From: Kingdonia uniflora
Lineage: Eukaryota > Streptophyta > Magnoliopsida > Ranunculales > Circaeasteraceae
Direction of reading: 5' to 3'
Assembly: GCA_014058105.1 (NCBI GenBank)
Contig: JACGCM010000715.1
Location: 248,001-312,000, forward strand
Length of the DNA: 64,000 nt
Shown: one piece after another, positions 32,350 to 44,625 of the stretch
Position numbering within the stretch: position 1 is the first letter of the stretch
Layout of the letters: every line of letters starts with the position of its first letter
Notes under the pieces: model-generated
What the model was told of the DNA's origin: nothing
Databases searched by the model: none
The model's input: only the letters and a program-made list of their open reading frames with translations
Made by a program: the position numbers and the translations under genes

Positions 32350-33661
32350 CCCCGATCTACTCTACACGAGAGACTAATCACATGATATATGAATAATAGA
32401 TAGAAAATCAGTCAATGTAAAAACTATACAAAATAAGCCTTTACTCAATGTGTGTGTGTGCGCAGTCAACATAAAATAGTACCATACAGTCAACAAAATG
32501 AGCAATTATAAATAAGAAACTATAATGGGCAGTTGTTTCAACTTAAGCCTCTCATGGTGGTCACTCAAAATCACTAAAAATTGACTAGCAAGCACTCTGT
32601 GCGAAATATGAATATGAATATAAAATAACAGAAAAATTATGTTTCGTCAAAAGTGGCGCATTGTGAGCTGGAAGATCTCATGGGAAAGAACCTCATTTGT
32701 CATATACGGTGTCAAGTTAAAGCTAATATAGACTCCTTATCTGTACTCTCCACTAATAATGACTACACGGAACTCAAGATCAAATAGGTCTTTAAATAGG
32801 TTATAATGTAGGCACGGGTAGGCATATGACGGAGTAAGTGTTTTACTGGCATTCTGAGACTACAGTTATACTAGCTCCCCTTCTTACTTGAAATCACATT
32901 AACCTTTTGTCATTCTCTTTCTTATTGAGTACACATAAAATAAATTACCTCTTCTCTTCCCCCCCCCCCCCCCCCCCTCCCCCTTTTTGTATTCTTGCAA
33001 AACTCTTATAGATATACTAGCAAATATATTGGGGATACACACTCTATTCCTATATTCATCTTCCCCCAAAAATCACTTCATCTTTTTTTCTTTTTTTTTC
33101 TCACTAAAAAGTCTCATAACAAATGGGTAAACTAATAAAGGATTTGGGTTGATAAACGAACGGCATATTTTAAGGCACAAATGGCTGCAAGTGGATAAAA
33201 ATATGGTTAGAAATAATGAGGGCCAAAAATGGGAAAGAAAAAAATGCCTATTATCACATCTTTGGTTAGATACCATCACCTTTTTGCCTCGAGGAAAAAT
33301 AGGAAGGTTTTACTAGTATAACTTGACTTTGATGTTACCATTGACAATTGAGTAAGGAAACAAAATGAAATCAAAAATAACAAGATCAAAAGAAGAGTAA
33401 ATGACATAACACTCAAAACTAATAAAGAAGGTCAGATTATCACATAACATTAGGTACGAAGTCTCTACATGTATCCTCAAGTATGTTATCAATGAGTGCA
33501 TATCCATCTAAGCATGCGATAGTTAACTATCATGACAAAGAAGTCTAAGTAAAAGCCATACTAAACTGTCCTGCAACTGAATTATAAATCATATCTAAAA
33601 GAACATTTATCACAGTAATAATCTAACCAAAATAGTGTAAAGAGGAAGTAAAAGACATACC
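32350..33661 (-). other. Non-coding copia region between pol and ORF3
   Basis: AT-rich, no recognisable protein. It contains a TG run (32448-32460) and a C-run of about 19 (32959-32977) that on the minus strand is AAAAAGGGGGAGG followed by a long G-run. A second purine block, TTTTTGGGGGAAG, is near 33060-33073. Several purine-rich blocks upstream of the 3' LTR are known for Sireviruses. The short minus frames 33073-33279 and 33313-33507 are not supported as genes. Confidence 0.5.
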
Positions 33662-36600
33662 TAATCAATAAAACAGACACCAATAAACTGTCTCAGAAAT
33701 TCAAACCTCGTAGCATCTAATGGCTTGGTGAAAAAAATCAGCTAACTAACTCTCTGTAGGGACATACTCAACACTGACTATCTTACGTTCAACAGGATCA
33801 CAGATAAAATGGAAGCGAATGTCGATGTGCTTGGTTCTGGAATGTTGTTCAGGATTCTTGAAAATGTTGATCGTACTTGTATTATCACAAAAAACTGACA
33901 TCGTCCCTTGGACTATTCCATAATCATGTACTATATGTTTCATCCAAGCGAGTAGAGTGCAAAAACTACCCGCAGCAATATACTCCGCCTCTATTGTGGA
34001 TTGAGAAATGCAGTTCTGCTTCTTACTTTGCCATGCCACAAGATTATTCCTAATATAATAACATCCTCCCAAAGTACTCTTCCTATCAATTGTATTACCT
34101 GCCCTATCTACATCAGAATAACCAATAGCCTCAGATATTGTGTCATGTGAGTACCATAAAACAAAATCAGAAGTCCCACATACATAATGAGTAATGCGCT
34201 TAACAGCCTATAAATGGGACTTTTTAGGACTACCTTGATAGCGAGTACAAATACTGACACTAAACATGATATCAGGACGAGTAGTAGTAAGATAAAGTAA
34301 ACTCCCTATCATACTTCTATACATTTTCTTATCAATATCCTTACCTGCTGTGTCCTTACTTAACTTTGTTATTGTTCTCATGGGTATCCGAGCATGCTTT
34401 GCAAAGGAGAGACTAAACTTCTTCACAATATCCCTTACATACGTGGATTGAGAGATAAACATCCCTTTCTCCAATTGACGTATTTGGAGACCTAAGAAGT
34501 ACGTTAGTTCCCCAACCATGCTCATTTCAAATTTACTTTTCATTAAAGTTGTAAAAGAAGTAGTTAGTGAATTCGAAGTATAACCAAAAATAATATCATC
34601 TTCATATACCTGTGCATCAAGCATCGCACCTCCCTTACGTTGGATTAAAAGCATTTTATCAACTCCCCCTCGAACAAATCCCTTATCCAAGAAAAAATTG
34701 GAAAGTCGTTCATACCATGCCCGAGGAGCCTGCTTCAAACCATAAAGGTCCTTCTTCAAGTAGATAACGTAATTTGGATGATGAGGATCCTCAAACCCTT
34801 TTGGTTGGGCCACATACACTTCTTCTTCTGGAAGCCCATTTAGAAAAGCACTCTTTACATCCATTTGATATAGCTTGAAATGTTAATTACAAGCCAGAGC
34901 TTAAAGTAAGCAAATAAACTCAATCCTTGCAGTAGGAGGAAATGTTTCAGCTACATCAACCACTTTTACTTGATTATACCCTTGGGGAACTAATCTAGCT
35001 TTGTTTCGAGTGACATTCCCAAATTCATCAAATTTGTTCTTATAAACCCATTAAGTTCCAATAATATTTGTACTAGAAGGACGTAGAACCAAATCCTATA
35101 TGTCTTGACGTCAAAACTAACTAAGCTCATCTTGCATTGCATGTAGCCAATATTTATCAGAAAAAGTTTCCTTCACAGTTGTGGGTTCGATCACAGAAGC
35201 ATAGCAAACATAGTTTACCGTCTCATGATATTGGCTTCTCGTTTGAGCACGAGAACCAGCTTCCCCTATGATATCGGCATGTGAGTGATCCTTACAAACT
35301 TGATGCCATTTGGGTTATGGTACACTGAGGGTTGGAGGAGGTAGTAGAGCTGGGAGTATTGGAGTAGGCAAAGGAGAACCAACCTTTGAAGTAGGGCTCG
35401 TTGCAAGAACCTCACTAGTTGATATCTCTAGATTTTCTGTTGTACTATCCTCTTCTCTAACATCTGTAGAGCCAATGGTGCAAGTATTATCTACAACTAC
35501 ATTACATTACTCCATCATCACTTTGGCCCTTAAATTGTAAACTCGAAAAGCTCTACTATTTGTCGAGTAGCCCAATAAGATACCTTCATCACTTCGAGAG
35601 TCAAATTTCTCAATGTTCTCCCGAACTCTAAAGATGAAGCATTTACTCCCAAAAACCATAAAGTAATTTATATTCAACTTTTTTCCAAACCACAGTTCAT
35701 AGGGCGTGTTTAAAGTAAGTGGACGAAGATATACCCTATTGATAGTATAACACGCGGTATGGATAGCCTCCCCCCAAAAGTGTGCCGGAAGATCCTTACT
35801 ATGAAGTAAGACTCGTCCCATTCCTTAAAGAACTCTATTCTTCCTTTCTGTAATCCCATTTTGTTGTGGAGTGATTGGAGCAGAGAATTCATGTTTAATC
35901 CCGTTAGAGGTGCAATACTCAATTACCCTAATATTCTTAAACTCGCCTCCATGATCACTTTGAAATTTATTAATAGAGCAATCTTTCTCATTTTAAATTT
36001 GGAGCGATATACTACAGAACTCTTCAAAATTATTAAAATTCTCTCTCAAATGAACTATACAAGTATAACAAGATAAATCATCCACCAATACCAAAATATA
36101 TCGCTTACCTCCCAGAGATGCAGTTCTCATTGGACCCATCAGATCCATATGAATTAGCTCAGCAATCCGACTTGTAGCAATATTATTGGACTTCTTGTGA
36201 GAACTCTTTATTTGCTTACCAATTTGATACGGACCACACACAACATTACTCAGTCTTCCCAACTTTGGAACTCCCCGGATAAGCTATTTACTTGTAATCT
36301 TGGACAAATCATTGAAGTTAATATGTCCCAACCTTTGATGCCATAAGTCCATATCACTCAGTAATTTAGCTTTGTTACATAGTACAGCTTCTTGTTGTAC
36401 AGCATAACAATTGTCAGTGATTCTAGCAACATACATTACACGTTGCCCTTAGGAATTTAATACATCATAGCCACCTCTGGAAAAAGTAACAGTGCGATTT
36501 GTATCAGATAGCTGACTGGCACTGAGAAGATTTTCTTTCAGCCCCTTAACCAAGAGAACATTATCAATCATTGGAGTGCCAAGTCCTTCAGCCTTTCCCT

Positions 36601-36840
36601 TTCCTACCACTGGAGATATGTTCTCATCACCAAAAGTAACATCACCACCATGAATATCCTCTAGGTGACTCAGCTTGGACTCATCACCAGTCATGTGACG
36701 GGAATAACCACTATCCATATACCACTGAACAAACTTGAAGGTATTCAAAGCAGTTAGTGCAACATTGTACCTTATCTGAGATGCCAAATCTGACTTTCGT
36801 ACCCAAATGCTTCGAAGAGTCCTTCGGGCTAAAGTTTCCT
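33662..36840 (-). pseudogene. Copia pol: protease, integrase, RT, RNase H
   Basis: Minus strand, nearly one frame with stops and small shifts. Protease: WYMDSGYSRHMTGD (about 36740-36700) keeps D-S-G. GAG-pre-integrase: LWHQRLGHINFNDLSKI (36340). Integrase core: IHMDLMGPMRTASLGG, FQSDHGGEF and QQNGITERKNR hold the D, D and [23 protein letters not shown] (34870), [16 protein letters not shown], and the catalytic [10 protein letters not shown] with both Asp (usual Y-V-D-D). RNase H: YSDVDRAGNTIDRKSTLGG and AWQSKKQNCISQSTIEAEY, ending FEFLRQFIGVCFID and stop at 33662. Stops near 35507, 35993, 36449 and 34208 make it non-functional. Confidence 0.9.
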
Positions 36841-37640
36841 ATGCAAATTATCTAGATACATTCTCACTTTCATACTAGTATAAATCACATTAGACTTATA
36901 TTTTTGTCCATTGAAAGAACGAGCATATGGTTGATAGCAATAAGATGCAATATGTCCCTTTTGACCACATTCTACAATAATAAATCTGAGAGTAAGAGAA
37001 CCTTTTGGCTTGAATATGAGTGGAGGATATTATATTATATTATGTTTGGGCAATGATGTAGTAGCAATTGCTTTCACAAATTTTATGACTTGAGGAGTCT
37101 TGGCATTAGAGAGAGGCTCCTCATATCCTAGACCCTTTTTGATAGTATCCATCTTTCCCATACATAACATCATATCTATGTTCTTATCCCCATGATAGAA
37201 TTTTTCAAGTTTCTGCTAAGATAGAACTACATCAAACTTAGCCGAATGAAGTTCGTCCAAAGTTGATTTCATTTTCTCCTTCGCAACATGAACTTCTTTT
37301 TCCAAAAACATAACTTTATCATGAAGACCTTTTTTTTCATTTTCAAGTACCTCTATCTCGTGACTTGTACTCTTAGCTTTTTCTTGAAGTTCACATGTGA
37401 GTATGTTAACTTGATTTTTCAACACTTTGTTAAGTTTACCAAGTTTCATATACTTTGCAAAAGCCCGAGCATACAAGCCTTCAAGATTCAGGTCTTCAAA
37501 CTCATTTTATTCTTGATCACTCTAATTTTCATCATAATTATCAAGTTCAAAAACTTCAGAGTTATCATTCCCACAATTTAGAAAAATAGGATATGCACAA
37601 TATTGCCTGTTATCAACTACTTGGGGATCACTCTCATTCT
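36841..37640 (-). pseudogene. Copia gag C-terminal coiled coil and second knuckle
   Basis: The frame 37476-37216 gives a long heptad-rich helix, KLNKVLKNQVNILTCELQEK and LENEKKGLHDKVMFLEKEV, a typical Sirevirus Gag coiled coil. Further down is a degenerate second knuckle, ECGQKGHIASYC (about 36970). Upstream it joins, across L1-C, the first knuckle at 43550: the codons on both sides belong to one frame (NISVT on one side, DDEN on the other). A stop near 37509 and shifts near 37216 break it. Confidence 0.75.
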
Positions 37641-37863
37641 TATCATTCTCATCATCCCAAGGAAAAAATAAGAGTCGTCTCCTTCGCCTTCGAAACTCTA
37701 ACCCTAGCCTGCTATTCTCGCTAGGTTTTCTCCTTTTTCAATCTGCCTTGGTTTTAATCTTCCTTTTAATACTCGAATTTACTATTCCTCATTCCTTTCT
37801 CTGCTCAAATTTAACCAATTTCTTGTGTTGAACTGCCCTTCTTGTTCCGGTTTTGCACATGAA

Positions 37864-39355
37864 ATGGCCTCTCACGCTAATGCTTCAATCACTTCTCTCC
37901 CTATTCCTTCCACCTCCTCTATCCCCAATCCTTCCAATAACAACAACAACCCCAACCTTATCCCTGCTGATGTTGTTGTTATCCAACCGGAAGCTTTGAG
38001 TTTCCCACCCTCATTTCGTGATGTGGCGACTCTCAGACCTTCCTTTGCAAGCATCGCTACTGTGAAACCTTACAAACCTGTCCTTGAGAAGTTCAAACCG
38101 GACACAAGAACGTCATTTAAGGATGGTATGCCGGTGATTTCCTTCTTTCCATCAGAGCTGAACAAAGCTGCTGCAGCTTTCAATACAACTCTGGTTATGA
38201 GTTTCCCTTATGATAAACCAAATTTAGAGGTCATTGTTTGTAACACCAACTCCCACTTGGGTTTATTGGCTGAGCCAAAAGTGGCGGTGCTTGATTTCAA
38301 GCATATTATGGTGATGCTAGTATCGAAAAAAGATGTCACAAGAGCTCTCGAGAGAGAGTCTAGGCAAATCAAGGGTTCCTTCTACAAAGTAGCACGGTGG
38401 ACAGTCGATTTCAACCCCAAAAATGACTTTCCTTTTGCTCCTGTTTAGATACAATTTCCTGGTTTGATGCTTCATCTACAAAATAATGGGATTTTTAAAG
38501 AATTGGCTGACCTCGTTGGGAAGTATTTGATCACAGATACAACAATACTCAGCCTGAATAGACCTTGCACGGTTCGGGTGTGCGTGGAGGTGAATCTCAT
38601 GAAGAAACTACTGACTAAAGTGGGTCTTGCGTTCAGCAAATCGTTCATCATAGAGCAAACTGTTATATATGAGATACTTTCGAGGTTCTGCACATATTGT
38701 GTTCTTCAAGGGTACAACAAGGCAAGCTGCACTAAACTTCACCCTCTAATAGATAAAAGGGAGGCAATCAAATATGGGAAAGTCTCAGCAATGGGGATTT
38801 CAGGCCAATCACACAACAACAACTATTTACCTCAGACGATAGAGAATCTGGAACCAGTTAAGAGTGCAACAGAAACTGAGTTGCATGCAGTGGGTCTAAA
38901 AGCTGCGATAGCATGGCAAAATACATCGACGACAATGGGGCAAAGTGCAGCGCCATCAGCAGTAACTAATTCGCAAACAACTGGGCAGTTAATGGCAGCA
39001 ACATTGAGGCAAAAAACTCAGATTCCAACGGGGCCGAGAACATCACAATCAACAGCTAAAAGCACAAAAAATAGTGGGTCAGAAGGCAGTTTTGTCTGAG
39101 GGGAAAACTACTGATATTGCTACAGTTACCAGAAGCGAGTCAATGGCAAACACGAGAACAGCAGAAGCAACAAAGCATACTTCAGAGGTGGCATTCACAG
39201 AATTTGGAAGTGGATGTCACTCGGATATTGAGTATTATGAAAAGGGAGATGCTCCAAACTTGACTCCGATCAAACGGAGCAGATCAAAACTGCAGCGAAT
39301 ACCACTCAGGATGGTCACAAGGAGCAAGGGGGCTCGAAAGTCCAATCTCAAGTAA
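37864..39355 (+). pseudogene. L1-C ORF1, RNA-binding protein
   Basis: The ATG at 37864 (MASHANASITSLPIP) is chosen over 37825 in the same frame because the leader before it is pyrimidine-rich; both are possible. A Ser/Pro/Asn-rich N-terminus leads to a DUF4283-like part (FKDGMPVISFFPSELNKAA and PKVAVLDFKHIMVMLVSKKD), then VCVEVNLMKKLLTKVGLAF and a knuckle CTYCVLQGYNKASC in which the His is Tyr. A Thr/Ser/Gln-rich tail ends in TRSKGARKSNLK. Only two breaks are seen: TAG at 38446-38448, where W would fit (V-stop-IQFPGL), and a shift near 39090. ORF1 binds L1 RNA. Confidence 0.8.
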
Positions 39356-39361
39356 TCTTCT

Positions 39362-42300
39362 ATGGTGTGCGGACCTTTACTCATTTGGAATTGTATGGGC
39401 ATTGACAATGCCAAAAAAATAAGCCATCTTAACAAGATTATCAAACAACACCATATCTCTATTGTTGTTTTGCTTGAACCTTTTCTAGATGCATCACTAG
39501 GGAATAACATAGGTAGAAGAATAAACTGTACTTCATTTCTGTCTAATCAGCATTTGGGGGGGGGGGGGGGGGGGGGGGGAATTTGGGTGTTGTGGATACA
39601 AGGCTATGAAGTTGAATATGTTTTTGAATCTAATCAAATGTTACATTGCAAAATGAGTTATAATACTCAGTGGAGTTCTTTTGTTACTATCGTTTATGCC
39701 AAATGTGACATCCTCGAAAGACGACTACTTTGGGAAGACATCAAAACAATATCATTGAATGTGAATTCTCCATGGTGTACTATAGGGGATTTCAATACTG
39801 TGCGCCGCCATGCAGAAAGGCTTGGGGGTAGACGATCCTCATATCGATCCTTGGTTGATTTTGATGACATGATTCAGTCAGCCGACCTTATGGAGACTTC
39901 ATTTATTGGTTCAAGCTACACATGGTGTAATAATCATCACGGCACTTCTCGACAATGGGCACGATTGGATAGAACATTGGTCAACTCAAGCTTTATGGCA
40001 TCCTTTCCTAGACACAAAATCTCACATTTAGAAAGAGTATGTTCTGACCACTCGCCTCTACTACTATCATTCACCTATACTCTTTATCAAGGGCTTCGAC
40101 CTTTCCGGTTCCTAAAAATGTGGGCGTCTCATGCTAGCTTCCCATCATTGGTTCATGACAACTGGCCTAGTGGTGTATTCGGCAACAGTTTATCTTCTTT
40201 TGCCTATAAGCTTAAGAAAGTAAAATGTGCACTAAAGGATTGGAATACTAATGTGTTTGGAAATGTTACTCAGAATATTCATGCTCTCCAGGATAGAATT
40301 GTGCATCTGGACCACATCCTGCAGGATGGTTGGGATGAACAGATAGGTATCGAACTACGGATTGTAAAAAAAGATCATGCGGCCATGTTACATAGCGAAG
40401 GGGTATTTTGGAGGGAACAGTCCATAATTAAGTGGGTTGCGGCAGGTGACGCCAATACAAAAATTTTCCATACTGTTACACAAGTTAACAAAAAGAAATA
40501 TTTTGTAACAGACTTTACTCTTCCAGATGGCACTGAGACGGATGAGGTAGATGTCATACATGATGCTGCAGTGGGTTACTTCGGGGAGGTGTTGAAAGCA
40601 ACAAATACTACTACAGATACAGACTTACTTGAGTGTATTCTGAATGTCATTTCTATAGAAGAAGATGTTAGCCTCACACAAATACCAACACTGGAAGAAT
40701 TACATGACAATGTGCTCAAAAACCCCAGTGACGGCACTCTGGGCAGCGATGGTTTCACCTCGGAATTCTTTACTGCATGTTGGGATATTATCAAGGATAA
40801 TCTACATTGTGCAGCCAAAGAATTGTTCAATGGTTTCCCACTCTCAAGGTGTTATACTTCTTTGTTTCTCACACAGCTACCTAAAGTGGATACCCCAACT
40901 TCGTTGGGTGACTAGCGACCTATCAGTTTGTGCTCTGTCGTATACAAAAAAATTTGTCAATTATTGCAAATCGATTAAGTAAACTCCTCAACAAACTAAT
41001 ATTTGGCAATCAGGGAGCTTACATTCAGGGGAAGGGTATCAGCAAAATAATAACCTTAGCTCAGGAAATGGTTGGGGATTTACATAGAAAGGTACGAGGC
41101 TCCAATGTTATGTTAAATATTAACATGGAAAAGGCCTACAATAGGCTAGATTGAAGATTTTTACGACATGCCTTTCACAAATTTGGTTTCTCTAGCAGAT
41201 GTGTTTCACTCATAACACAATGTGTTGAAACCCCATGGTTCTCTGTTGTCTTACAGGGTGTCTTCAAGGGCTTCTTCAAATCTTCTTGGGGATTACGATA
41301 AGGTGATCCTCTATCTCCATTACTCTTCATCATTGCAGAGGAAGTACTATCCAGAGGGTTAACCAAGTGTTTTGCAGAGGGCGACATTGGCCTATTCTAA
41401 TCATCCAGAGGTTGCTCACCCATTACCCATCTATTATATACGGATGATTTTCTTGTTTTCTTAAATGGAAGTCATTGTTCTATGTCAGGGTTGATGCACT
41501 TCCTTGGAAGATATGGAAATTTCTCCGGCCAATTATTCAACAAAGCTAAAGGTGGCTGGTATATGCACCATAATATTCCTGTAGCACATAAACAGGTGAT
41601 TGCTTATACACTTTGCTTATACACTTTGAACAATTGCTCACAAAAATCTAACGGCGAATACAAGGGTGGCAAGGAAAGATTCTATCACAGGGAGGTAAAT
41701 TGGTTCTGCTTACTCATGTCCTCAACTCGATGCCTATATATCTGCTCTCATGCATATCTATTCAACCTGGTATAATAAGCAAGATTGAGTCGATGTTCGC
41801 TAACTTTTTTTGGGGTAGTTTTCACGGACAACACAAACGGCATTGGGTTACATGGGATGCAATATGTCAACCAAAACTCAAAGGTGGATTGGGACTCCAT
41901 CAACTAGCGGATATCAAGGTGAGTCTCTTGCTCAAAAAGTGTTGGAATTTTTGTCACAGTAACTCGACATAAGCAAAAAAACATCAGACCAAATACACCA
42001 TTAATGGAGAATCGTCGGGTTTGTACAGAGGAGATTCAGTTCTATGGAAGCAGATACGAGGGCTCTTACCAACTGTGGATGCCAACACGACGTGGTGTCT
42101 CGGAAAAGGCAACAAAAGTTTTTGGCTTGATGATTGGACTGGAGACGGAAGTTTATCGGATACGCTTGAGATCGTCTGCACTCAAGATATAATGGTGAAA
42201 GACATTGTTGTGAACAATAATGATTGGAAATGGGAGTTGTTAGAGCATGAAATACCAACTGAACTGAAGCATACACTCTCCCATGAATTCTTTATCACCG

Positions 42301-43410
42301 ACAATGACGACATTTCACTTTAGGGTCCGACCAAAAAAGGGGAGTTCACGGTTAAATCTGCCTGGGATTTTTGGCGCAATGAGGAGGACAAACAGAGTCA
42401 TATGCAATGGATTTGGCATTCCATGGTACCCACAAAAACTCAAATATTCAGTTGGAAAGCTCGCCTGAATGTTGTCCCCGATGACGCCTTTATTCAGCGT
42501 CAAATTTCGTTAGTCTCCAAGTGTTGTTGCTGTGAAGAGGGCAAGACAGAAACAATGGATCATCTGTTTGTATAGAGTGTTATTGCTGTGTGAGTATGGG
42601 CTTACTATGCCAATGCTTGTGGCATCAGGCAAGGTTTCAGTGACAGTTGGTGAACGCGGCAAGGTGTTTGGTTGAATGCAACTGACATAGGCATGCAAAT
42701 GGGTTTAATACGAGGTATCCTTCCTGCTTACATTGTATGGGAAATCTTGAAATCTCGTTGTAAGGTTAGGTACGAGGAAGGATACATCTCGGTTGTTGAC
42801 ATTATCAAACGAATCAACATCGATCTTCATGAGAGTATGACCAAGTTCAAGATAACATGTAGCAGTAACTTCAGTGACAGTATATCTCTTCAAGTACATC
42901 AAATTGCCAAACAATTAGCACCGATAAAAAGACCAATTATCGTTAGATGGAGACAGTCGCCTGGTTACTTTAAATTAAATAGCGACGGTTCAGCACTTAC
43001 TTCAAGATTGAGTGGGGCAGGAGGTATTATTCGAAACAACCTTGGTGAACTTCAGCTTGGTTACAGCATGGCACTGGCAACTGGCACTAGCACATCTGCA
43101 GAAATGTTTGCTTTACTACATGCTTTATTGCACTGCAAAAGGCATGGTTGGTTTCCTCTCATTGTTGAGGTGGATGCTGAACTTCTATTTAATTAGTATA
43201 GGTACAAGCACACATGTCCGATTAGGTACAACGCAACTTGGAAACTCATTAGTCAGCTGGGAAGGGAGCTTCATATCATCATGCTACACACTTACAGAGA
43301 AGGAAATGGAATGGCTGATGGACTATCAAAGCTTGGTAGTTCCCAGCACTTACAACTTTTTTGGAATGCGTCCATGTTACCATGACAAATTTGGGCAACT
43401 TAGTTCTTAG
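39362..43410 (+). pseudogene. L1-C ORF2: endonuclease, RT, RNase H
   Basis: The first 517 residues (39362-40915) are open. The endonuclease has LIWNCMGIDNAKK, LLEPF, CTIGDFNTVRRHAERLGG, WARLDRTL and CSDHSPLLLSF, with the catalytic Asn, Glu, Asp and His motifs present. RT follows: GTLGSDGFTSEFFTACW, a stop at 40913 before RPISLC, INMEKAYNRLD, GDPLSPLLFI, and the catalytic LLYTDDFLVFLNG (41434-41460). A zinc-binding part is at 42340-42560 (SKCCCCEEGKTETMDHLF). RNase H is at 42951-43196 (FKLNSDGSALTSRLSGAGG), and after a shift TYREGNGMADGLSKLG. Many stops after 40913 make it inactive. It begins 6 bp after ORF1 ends. Confidence 0.85.
39556..39580 (+). repeat. Long G run in L1-C endonuclease
   Basis: About 23 consecutive G bases give a string of eight Gly in the endonuclease frame (HLGGGG...GIWVLW). 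The length is a multiple that keeps the frame open. Runs of this length may also be sequencing or assembly artefacts. Confidence 0.8.
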
Positions 43411-43511
43411 ATAAAATTGGAGCAACTTCTATTAGGCAGTAAACTTGTAGCCAGGCTTTATGTCTTCCATATGTACTATTGCTTTGCTAAATAAATAAAA
43501 CTAAAATTTGA

Positions 43512-44580
43512 TCAAAAAAAAAAAGTAACACTAATATTCATAGCTTTGTGATTTGTTCCAGATTTCTTATTAGGACAGCTATGGGCATAATGACCAAACT
43601 TGCGATATTTATAACATTCAACTTGACAAAGGTCAGTATCATTGTTGGTCTGCCGATTAGAAGATTTGACCCGATCATGAGGTCGTGGTTTATAGTTCAT
43701 TGATTGCCCTTGTTTTTGAAATTGATGTTTTTTAAAGATTTTTTGAAATTGTTGACTAATAAGAGCAATTGATGAATCTATATCCAAACCTTTATCATCA
43801 TCTGAGATATATGAGTGATCAACTTCTTTGGTACCCCTAGAATAAGAGGAGTGAGATGAAGACTTAAAAGCAACACTCTTATTCTTCTCAGGGTTTTCCA
43901 TTTTCATCTCGAGTACTAAATTTTATAATTTTCCAGCTAATGTATCGGGTTTCATTTACTTAAGATCCCGAGCTTCCCCGATATCATCGCATCTAGATCT
44001 AAAGCTCTTAGGAAGAGATCTTAGAACTTTGTGAACAATTTAAACATCAGAATAAGGGGCTCCTAATGCGGCACTAGTGTTTGAAATATTACTTAGTCTC
44101 GCATAAAATTCATCAAAAGGATCATTTTCACTCATTCAGATATTCTCAAATTGCGAAGTAAGCATATGTAGCTTATTTTCTTTATCTGTATCAATACCTT
44201 TATGAGTTCAAACTAGAATGTCCCAAGCTTCTTTTGAAGTGGTACAAGCAGAGATATGTCAAAACTCACTTTAACTCACAACCATAAAGATAGCATTGCG
44301 GCCTTTAGAATTATAACCGGCAGTATCCTTTTTCTTCCTTTGACCATTGATTCCTAGGTTTAAGGACTTCTATAACACTACCTGGTGGGCCTTGCATCAC
44401 TATAGGGTACATCCATCCATTCTTATTGGCAATCCATACATCTTTTCTGATTGATTGTATGAATACAGTCATTTGGACTTTCTATTATGGGTAGTCTTTG
44501 CCATCAAAAGTAGAGAATGATTTACAGGACCTCCAAACATCTTGGAACTCATTATTCTCAAGAAATCGAGTAAGGATCCA
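43512..44580 (-). pseudogene. Copia gag N-terminal part with zinc knuckle
   Basis: On the minus strand after the primer site, broken frames read FSTFDGKDYP, QMTVFIQSIRKDVWIANKNG and further UBN2-type Gag pieces. From 43907 an open frame continues to the knuckle CYKYRKFGHYAHSC (about 43590-43550), a perfect CX2CX4HX4C, and NKKSGTNHKAMNISVT. There L1-C interrupts it. The many stops between 44500 and 43910 show old decay. Confidence 0.75.
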
Positions 44581-44611
44581 CGCTTAGGTTGGTAATCCTC
44601 GAAGTGTGACC

Positions 44612-44623
44612 GCTCTGATGCCA
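44612..44623 (-). other. Primer binding site of the copia (tRNA-iMet type)
   Basis: On the minus strand TGGCATCAGAGC lies 2 bases after the LTR end. It differs at one base from the common TGGTATCAGAGC. Confidence 0.85.
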
Positions 44624-44625
44624 AT

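Larger units (their letters stand above)
37643..43522 (+). mobile_element. L1-type LINE (L1-C) inserted in copia gag
   Basis: Opposite in direction to the copia. It has a 5' leader (37643-37860), ORF1, ORF2 with endonuclease, RT, zinc-binding part and RNase H, a short 3' UTR with AATAAATAAAACTAAAATTTG and a poly-A run (43514-43524). Flanking copia sequence is CATCATCCCAAG at left and AAGTAACACTAATATT at right, so only AAG is shared and the TSD is very short or lost. The copia gag frame continues across the joint. Full length suggests retrotransposition without 5' truncation. Confidence 0.9.

Noticed and set aside
33073..33507. Two short minus-strand ORFs after copia pol
   Set aside because: No similarity to a known family, AT-rich composition and no start context; not supported.
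39362..40915. An intact host gene of 517 residues
   Set aside because: It is the endonuclease and start of RT of an L1; the frame ends at a stop where the RT family continues with RPISLC.
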